Below, piece after piece: positions 58,722 through 64,000 of a stretch of 64,000 nt of DNA. The DNA lies in the NCBI RefSeq assembly GCF_000708205.1, contig NW_014575553.1, positions 122,101-186,100 of the forward strand, written 5' to 3'. A program made the position numbers and the translations under genes. The first letter of the stretch is position 1. The number at the start of each line of letters is the position of its first letter. The notes below the pieces were generated by a model. That model saw nothing but the letters and a program-made list of their open reading frames with translations. It did not search any database and was not told the DNA's origin. The DNA comes from Mixia osmundae IAM 14324. Lineage: Eukaryota > Basidiomycota > Mixiomycetes > Mixiales > Mixiaceae.

Positions 58722-59459
58722 ATGATCGGTGCTTCTTTCGTCATGCTGGCCATCGTTGCCTCTGCGTCCGCCGCGCCCCAGTTCTACGGCGCCTTCCTGC
58801 CGACGCAGAGCTACGGTGCCGGNTCTACCGGTCTCGGTGGCTACGGTGCGGGCTATGGTCAGTGAGGCGCTCGTCTGCCCAGTGAAACTTAACAGAGCAT
58901 CACGCGAGCAGGCTCGAGCTATGGACTAGCAGATGGATACGGCGCTGGCAANGGTGCNCTCTACAACAACGCCTACAACAACCTCGGCTATGGCCAGGCC
59001 ATCAACAACGCCGGCTACGGCAGCCTCAACCAGGGAAGCAACATCTTTGGCGCCAACAATGCCTACGGCAACGGCTTCGGCTCTGTCCAGGGTGGCCAAT
59101 CCAGCAACTCCGATATCGGCGGCTTCGCAAAGAACAGCGACAAGTCCAGCCAGANTATCTCCACATCTGACTCGCACAATGCTGCTGGTGATCTTCACCA
59201 ATCCCAAGGTAGCCATGCGGACGGCAGCGCCAAGTTCGGCGGTGCCTCGGGCGGCTCGGCTTCGCAAGGTCAAGGCTCGCACGTTGCAGGCAAGGCCGGT
59301 CAGTCCTCGAGCGACAAGGGCCACCTCGACAGCAGCAATGGCGCGAATGCAGGCGGTCATCTCGCAGGCGCNCAAGGTGGTGAGGCCGGTCAGACAGTCG
59401 CAAACGGTCTCGGTAGCTCCGCCGGCACTGGCATCAACGGCGCAGCTGGTGTCTACTNA
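58722..59459 (+). CDS. Glycine-rich secreted protein
   Basis: A small protein with a signal peptide (MIGASFVMLAIVASASAAPQ, cleavage likely after Ala-Ser-Ala). Exon 1 continues to GLGGYGAGY, an intron follows (about 58858-58914), and the mature region is rich in Gly, Ser, Ala and Asn, with repeated SYG/YGAG units near the N-terminus and SHxxGxAxxG-type units later (GSHADGSAKFGG, GSHVAGKAGQ). There are no cysteines in the mature part, unlike hydrophobins. Three undetermined bases fall in the coding sequence, and the stop reads TNA at 59457-59459, presumably TAA or TGA. Low-complexity secreted proteins like this often coat hyphae or interact with a host; function unknown. Confidence 0.7.
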
Positions 59460-59529
59460 GCCGCTCGNAGCTCTTGCCTTTGCTGCTTGATGGACATTTG
59501 ATTGCATGGACACTTTGNCCTCTTACGCT

Positions 59530-60903
59530 CTATGCGATTGCCTCTGAGAGCTGCCTGACCTTTGCTCTGATGCTGTCGAAGATGTAGCCTATNNTCTGTG
59601 ATCAGCATTGTAGCATGCAAGACATGTGCTGGCTTACCGCCTTCGTAGAACCAGAAGACGCCAAACAGTGCGCCCGTCGCATGGGCTGCATGGCCGAAGC
59701 GGGACCAGCCGAGGAGCATACCAAGCACATCGATACCAAACTGCTCACTCGTCAGTGACACGCACATGAGTCAGGCAAGTGACCGACCAAGCAAGCAGCA
59801 GCCGCGCCAATGGGAAAATCAATTCCAGGTAAGAAGATGATGCCGAGCCGAGCGTCGGGTGTACTGAGGGCGGTATAAGAGACGACTGACCATACTGCAC
59901 CCGATGCGCCCAAGCCAGGTCGAACGCGCCAGAACAGCTTGGGCGTCGCGCGTATGCCATCTCTGAGTGCCCGCCTTACCGCGTTGTAAGCAATGCGAGA
60001 ATCCCAAAGGTGCGACCCGAGTGATGACATGACACCACCGCAGACCATGAACGCCAAGAAGTGGTAGCGTGTCGTCGACTCTGCCTGAGCTGGCTGGCCG
60101 CCATCGCGAGCGCCACTTTCTCTTGTCAGCCGGCTGGCTTTGCCCATGTGGTGGTACATGGCTCCACTGAATGTGTATAGAGCGTAAGCATTGGCGCCGA
60201 GGTGAAGCAGATTGAAGTGGGCGATGCTCGATGTAAAGAGCGGGTACAATCGAGCCGTGGGCGCATAGTGAGTGAACANNCGAAAGAATGTCTTTGGCTT
60301 GAGAACCCAAGCGAGGCCGTAGACTCCTACGTAGACGCCAATNACGCCTGCAACAGTACGCTGACCCTCTGTCATCCTGTTCCATCTATTGAGCAAAGGC
60401 GCCACTGCCTCCTTGCTGTCACGGTTGAGCGTCGAGTACCAGGCGCGCAGCCGAGCGAGTCTGTCCTGTTCACGTGCTCGCGCCAACGCAGCACACTCGC
60501 CAGCCAGTGCGTGACTGTCTGACTGTGTTCTGAGCCAGCTTCTGAAGCGAGTGCCATCGATCTTGTGCTTGTAATGCTCTTCATCTCGGTTGGTCAGATA
60601 GGCCGCTAAACCGAGCGAGATGGCGGAGAGACCCGTCGCAAACAGGACGGGCGATGTCACGGACGGTCTCCAGCGCTCTGATGGCGTCGTGTAGCCAGCA
60701 GCGAGCATCTCACGGTGCCATTCCGCATAAAAGTCGCCATCATCATCTCTTGCCTTTGATTGAGGGACAAGCTCGATCCGACCGATAGACTTCTGCTCTT
60801 CGCGCTTGCTGGACGTAGACAGCCCTCTCAGCTTAGTTCTGCGTGCGAGGGGGCACCCGAAAGCGAGTATGAGCCGGGCAGGAGCAGCATGATGGTGCAG
60901 CAT
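59530..60903 (-). CDS. PCP1: Mitochondrial rhomboid protease (Pcp1/PARL family)
   Basis: An intramembrane serine protease of the inner mitochondrial membrane that processes proteins such as Mgm1. The N-terminus MLHHHAAPARLILAFGCPLA with RRTKLRGLSTSSKREEQ is a mitochondrial presequence. Membrane helices follow, including TARLYPLFTSSIAHFNLLHL with HFNLLHLGANAYAL. The catalytic Ser is in PGLGASGAVWSVVSYTA, and the catalytic His in FGHAAHATGALFGVFW. A last exon after the intron near 59595-59640 gives YIFDSIRAKVRQLSEAIA and the TAG ending at 59530. Several N bases affect single codons. The start codon lies 12 bp from the end of the neighbouring inverted-repeat element. Confidence 0.9.
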
Positions 60904-60915
60904 CCAATGTCGTCA

Positions 60916-61191
60916 CACTGCCGGCATTTATTGCTGACACGTGTCGATTGCCATATAGACTGACACGTCATCGTTGTCAGGTAAAATAGCAAAGCGCGAT
61001 TGCTAGTCAAACTAGCGGCCAGCGACCCCCTTTGCCAATCTTTTTCTGAGCAGTACAATGCATATGCAGGCAAATATCTTCGCATGACTCTACATAGCTT
61101 AGCCCCCACCCTTTTTGCGGCTGACAATAACGGATATGCGCAGCTTTCTTCACATATCACATTTACGACGAAGGGAATCCTGATGCGAGCG
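60916..61191 (+). repeat. Left terminal inverted repeat
   Basis: About 276 bp, matching the reverse complement of 63621-63890. The first 190 positions differ at only about four sites including one single-base indel; similarity falls toward the inner end near the shared GATGCGAGCG. The distal end faces the PCP1 start codon. Confidence 0.85.
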
Positions 61192-61666
61192 AGAGTCNTC
61201 TTTGCGGGACGCAGCAAGATCTTCAGAGCTAGCGGCGTCGGGGAATGCTCGAGTTGGATCACAGGGCCTGTTGCAGCTCGCAAAACAAGGCAAGTCGCTT
61301 GCATTGCGGATCTCAATCGATCCGTTGACCTTGAAGCTTCGAGTCGACAGCGCTTGCCGAGTGACTCGGGCATCACGGCACTCATAGAGACGATTCTTAG
61401 CGAACGTGCCTTNAGGCAGACCAGAGGAGCCAAGATGAGGCGTCGAAATTTCTCTCCGCTTGCTCGCAGACCTCCACAGGCACGAAATACATTTCACATA
61501 GTACCGTCTCGTCAGTTGTCCTGCATGGCAGTATTTCACATGCTGTAACGCTTGCGAGAGATGGCGCGAGCAAGAGCGCCATTGTTGTTTCGCAGCACAG
61601 CAGTCGGACAGCGGACGGCTCATTCCGCTTAGCGACTTAGCAAGNTGCCGAGCGTTGCATTACAGC

Positions 61667-62098
61667 TCAACAAGTAGCTCGGTAGGAGTGACGGGGCTCA
61701 GCGGCGCACATCTGCAATTCTCGTTGGCGGCGCGCTGAGCTAAGGATTGAGTCTGGCTCTGGCCGGCTTGGCTGTGAGCGCTGCCATTGCTTTGCTCTGC
61801 ACGGGCACATGATGAGACAGATCAATCTTCGATCCTCGTTCGCACTGATCTTAGCCTGTTGAGACTCTGGATCGACGAAACCTCTGGTCGTATCTTCATC
61901 GGCGACGGGATCAGAGCCCATCATATGGAGCTTCGTAGGACTGTAGGTTCGCGGCATGAGCTCTGGCTGCATTGCTGATTGCACTTGATCCTCCTGAGCT
62001 GCAGTGGTCAGCGCAGCGCCCTTGGACCGAGCGGGTTCGTTCGCTTCGGCATCTCGCAGGTAATGAGCGCCAATCGAATCGCGATCATTGCCAAGCAT
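61667..62098 (-). CDS. Unrecognised hydrophilic open frame inside the element
   Basis: A 143-codon frame from ATG 62098, beginning MLGNDRDSIGAHYLRDAEAN. It is hydrophilic, with DPVADEDTTRGFVDPESQQ in the middle, and has no known motif. It could be the last exon of a minus-strand gene whose upstream exons lie at 62215-62514 and about 62640-62761 (a separate ATG at 62761 gives MPHTQRPDDQDYQQIEPSPG). Ambiguous bases prevent a firm exon model. It may be chance, element cargo, or a host gene caught between the repeats. Confidence 0.3.
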   Translation of the reverse strand: MLGNDRDSIGAHYLRDAEANEPARSKGAALTTAAQEDQVQSAMQPELMPRTYSPTKLHMMGSDPVADEDTTRGFVDPESQQAKISANEDRRLICLIMCPCRAKQWQRSQPSRPEPDSILSSARRQRELQMCAAEPRHSYRATC

Positions 62099-62214
62099 CT
62101 CGTCGAATCCCTCCTTGAGATGGATTTACTTCTCTGAATGATCGCGGCGATGCTTCTTCGCTCCGTTCGAGCTTGGATCCAAAGGCTTGATGAGATCGAC
62201 TCGCCAGAGCGGCC

Positions 62215-62514
62215 TCACTTGGGCACCTTTGTGAGCGAGCTGGCTATGACAAAGATCGTCACTCCCTCGACGATGGTGTTGCTATTGCTGGGCAGCAAGC
62301 CAGTCTTATTCGCATAGTCGGGTCTGTCGTCGTCGCGTGCTGGCTCGAAGCCAAGCTTGCCGCTGCCTCTGGCGATGCCCTTCCCAGCAGCTTTGCCATG
62401 TGTGAGGCCTGTACATATGCCTGAGGGCCTATCATCGGCGAACATTGTACGGCCGTTCCAGGTGTCCTTTGCCAGCAGCGGAGTCCAATACTTCGTCTTC
62501 GTCGGCAGCTTCAT
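62215..62514 (-). CDS. Unrecognised open frame inside the element
   Basis: A 99-codon frame starting MKLPTKTKYWTPLLAKDTWN, Gly/Lys-rich in the middle, with one hydrophobic stretch near its end (TIVEGVTIFVIASSL) that could be a membrane segment. No family was recognised. It may be an internal exon of a larger gene with the frame at 61667-62098, or spurious. Confidence 0.25.
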   Translation of the reverse strand: MKLPTKTKYWTPLLAKDTWNGRTMFADDRPSGICTGLTHGKAAGKGIARGSGKLGFEPARDDDRPDYANKTGLLPSNSNTIVEGVTIFVIASSLTKVPK

Positions 62515-63620
62515 TCTGTGCCGGCTGATTTGTATCGCCGATCTGACTCGTCAACCTGACTGGACTCTGTTCTCACAGCATGCCGATGACAATCCAGTNG
62601 CGTTCGATGGGCNGATCGGGATGGCCGGCCGGCCGGGCGCTTCACGCACCACNAAGAAGATCAGCCATAAGAGNAGTANAACCGGTCTTGGAGATGCTGG
62701 TCCCAGGGGAAGGCTCAATCTGCTGGTAGTCTTGATCGTCTGGACGCTGCGTATGAGGCATGGGAAATGACTCGAGATCTTTGACAACTCTCAGTCCGTC
62801 ATCACGCAGACGTGCTGATTCAGGCGAGCATGATTAAACGGCAGACGGTCTGTTTGCGTGACACGCCACGTGCTTGCATGAGGCTGCTCGTCTGCCTGGG
62901 GTATACGCTGAAGCCTCCTTGCAGCTGATTCGCCAGAAGACGTCGAGCGAGGTGCATTGCCTCGGATTTGCTGATGCTGTAAACGAGTATGCGCCTTTAT
63001 AGATGCAGCCAAGAACGAGGATGCGGCTGCATTGTATCGCATTGAGCACACTGCAGGAGGAAGAGCAGGGCAAGCGACGTACGCTTGTCTCGTCGCTCCG
63101 TGAGGTTGCGAGGCTTACGCTCGGCTGCGAGCGCCCGTGCAAGCTTTGAAGACCGGCTCTGGGCTGTCCGCGGCAAGGCAATATCAGTGTGATGAGCTGC
63201 TGGCGCCGTCACTGNTCNNGGCGCGTAGNTNAAGGCATGCTGAGATGGNGNTTTNNATTTCTCTGCATTCTGCATGGTTCAGCTTGTCCTGCTGCCAGAC
63301 TCATCGAAAGCTGCTCACTCGGCGATGCTACGACCAGAAGCTCTTCGTCGGATTCTTCGACGGTCATGCAGCCTGCTGGGATCGTTGCTCGCAACAGCCT
63401 CGTCACGAGACACAAGTCACGATCTTCACGAGTCTGATTTTGCTTGCCGGCAGGCTCTTCCAGCAGCAGTCAGCTCGCAATCTGAGGCAGCTACGCGTTT
63501 TGCGGCTGACAGAGCCAGACACCGACGGGCAAGATATCTGCTTTAGACGATTGTTTTGAGATCAGCCGTTTTCAGTTGATCAGTCAGAGTCAGCGGAATG
63601 TGACACAGCAGTCGGCGAGG

Positions 63621-63890
63621 CGCTCGCATCAGAATTCTCTCCGTCGTAAGTATGAAGAAGCTGCTGCGCATAACCGACATTGTCAGTCGTAGAAAGGGTG
63701 GGGGCCAAGCTATGTAGAGTCATGCGAAGATAGTTGCCTGCATATGCATTGTACTGCTCAGAAAAAGATTGGCAAGGGGGTCGCTGGCCGCTAGTTTGAC
63801 TAGCAATCGCGCTTTGCTATTTTACCTGACAACGATGACGTGTCAGACTATATGGCAATCGACACGTGTCAGCAATAAATGCCGGCAGTG
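63621..63890 (-). repeat. Right terminal inverted repeat
   Basis: The partner of the left repeat in opposite orientation, ending CAGTG at 63886-63890. The near identity of the two copies suggests recent insertion or ongoing homogenisation. Confidence 0.85.
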
Positions 63891-63893
63891 TCA

Positions 63894-64000
63894 CCACCCG
63901 CGCGACTCGCTCGACTTGGCCACGGTGTTTCCCCCTACTCGACGATGCTCAGCACCTGTGCACGGTCGGCTCGAGCACTGAGATCGCCCGCTAGTGCTCT
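63894..64000. other. Right window edge beyond the element
   Basis: About 107 bp outside the right repeat. Too short to identify; no similarity to the sequence flanking the left repeat was seen. Confidence 0.5.

Larger units (their letters stand above)
60916..63890. mobile_element. Non-autonomous inverted-repeat element with CACTG ends
   Basis: A segment of 2,975 bp bounded by long terminal inverted repeats. Both ends begin CACTGCCGGC. The flanking bases are TCA on each side (60913-60915 and 63891-63893), consistent with a 3-bp target duplication. Sequences outside the repeats differ, so this is not a simple assembly palindrome. CACTG termini and a 3-bp duplication fit the CACTA/EnSpm (CMC) superfamily, but the inverted repeats here are much longer than usual for that group, and no transposase is encoded, so assignment is tentative. 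The interior (61200-63600) contains several N bases and only unrecognised open frames. Confidence 0.6.

Noticed and set aside
60916-63890. Inverted repeats as an assembly palindrome
   Set aside because: The two copies differ at several sites, the flanks outside are unrelated, and matching TCA lies on both sides, all of which favour a real insertion.
1-64000. tRNA or rRNA genes
   Set aside because: Searching by eye for B-box-like GGTTCGA/TCGAATC sequences with matching acceptor stems gave only coding-sequence coincidences; small structured RNAs could still have been missed.

Overview
The window is nuclear DNA from a fungus, most likely a basidiomycete. The evidence is compact intron-bearing genes (introns mostly 45-65 nt), short intergenic spaces, and fungal gene families: a Pil1/Lsp1-type eisosome protein, a Mig1/CreA repressor, a receiver-domain response regulator, a CYP52/CYP63-like P450 and an old yellow enzyme. 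The H+-ATPase resembles the plant-like P3A pumps described from rust fungi. The compactness and that pump suggest Pucciniomycotina, for example a small-genome species such as Mixia; this is inference. Nothing bacterial or organellar is present.

Layout: 1-6.5 kb holds the C-terminus of a Nup98-96/Nup145 nucleoporin, the telomere-capping factor Stn1 and the vesicle SM protein Vps45. 6.5-12.6 kb holds an HSF-type factor whose DNA-binding domain is at the C-terminus, mitoribosomal uL30m, cytosolic eL31, mitochondrial EF-Tu and spliceosomal SmD2. 12.8-22 kb holds an eisosome protein, an AKR7-type aldo-keto reductase, elongation factor Spt5 and eIF4B. 22-36.6 kb holds an RRM+YTH RNA-binding protein, the plasma-membrane H+-ATPase, an old yellow enzyme, cullin 1 and an unrecognised PAS-like protein. 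37.8-46.4 kb holds a Mig1/CreA repressor, a mitochondrial hotdog thioesterase, a cytochrome-b5-like MAPR protein, a 2-hydroxyacid dehydrogenase, V-ATPase subunit G and mitoribosomal bL36m. 46.6-60.9 kb holds a receiver-domain protein, an SLC35F-type transporter, symplekin/Pta1, a P450, a Tad3 homologue, a glycine-rich secreted protein and a mitochondrial rhomboid protease. 60.9-63.9 kb is a roughly 3-kb inverted-repeat element beside the rhomboid start codon. Scattered N bases from 58.8 kb onward show lower sequence quality there.

The genes are mostly single-copy housekeeping loci with no operon-like logic. The points most worth a second look are: a Tad3 (ADAT3) homologue that has lost all three zinc-ligand positions; repeated GC-AG introns in conserved genes; the CACTG-ended inverted-repeat element with a possible 3-bp target duplication; an HSF-type factor with reversed architecture; and a YTH domain split by a long insert where a cage tryptophan would be expected. 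Exon boundaries were worked out by hand from reading frame, splice consensus and family similarity, so spans are more reliable than individual junctions.
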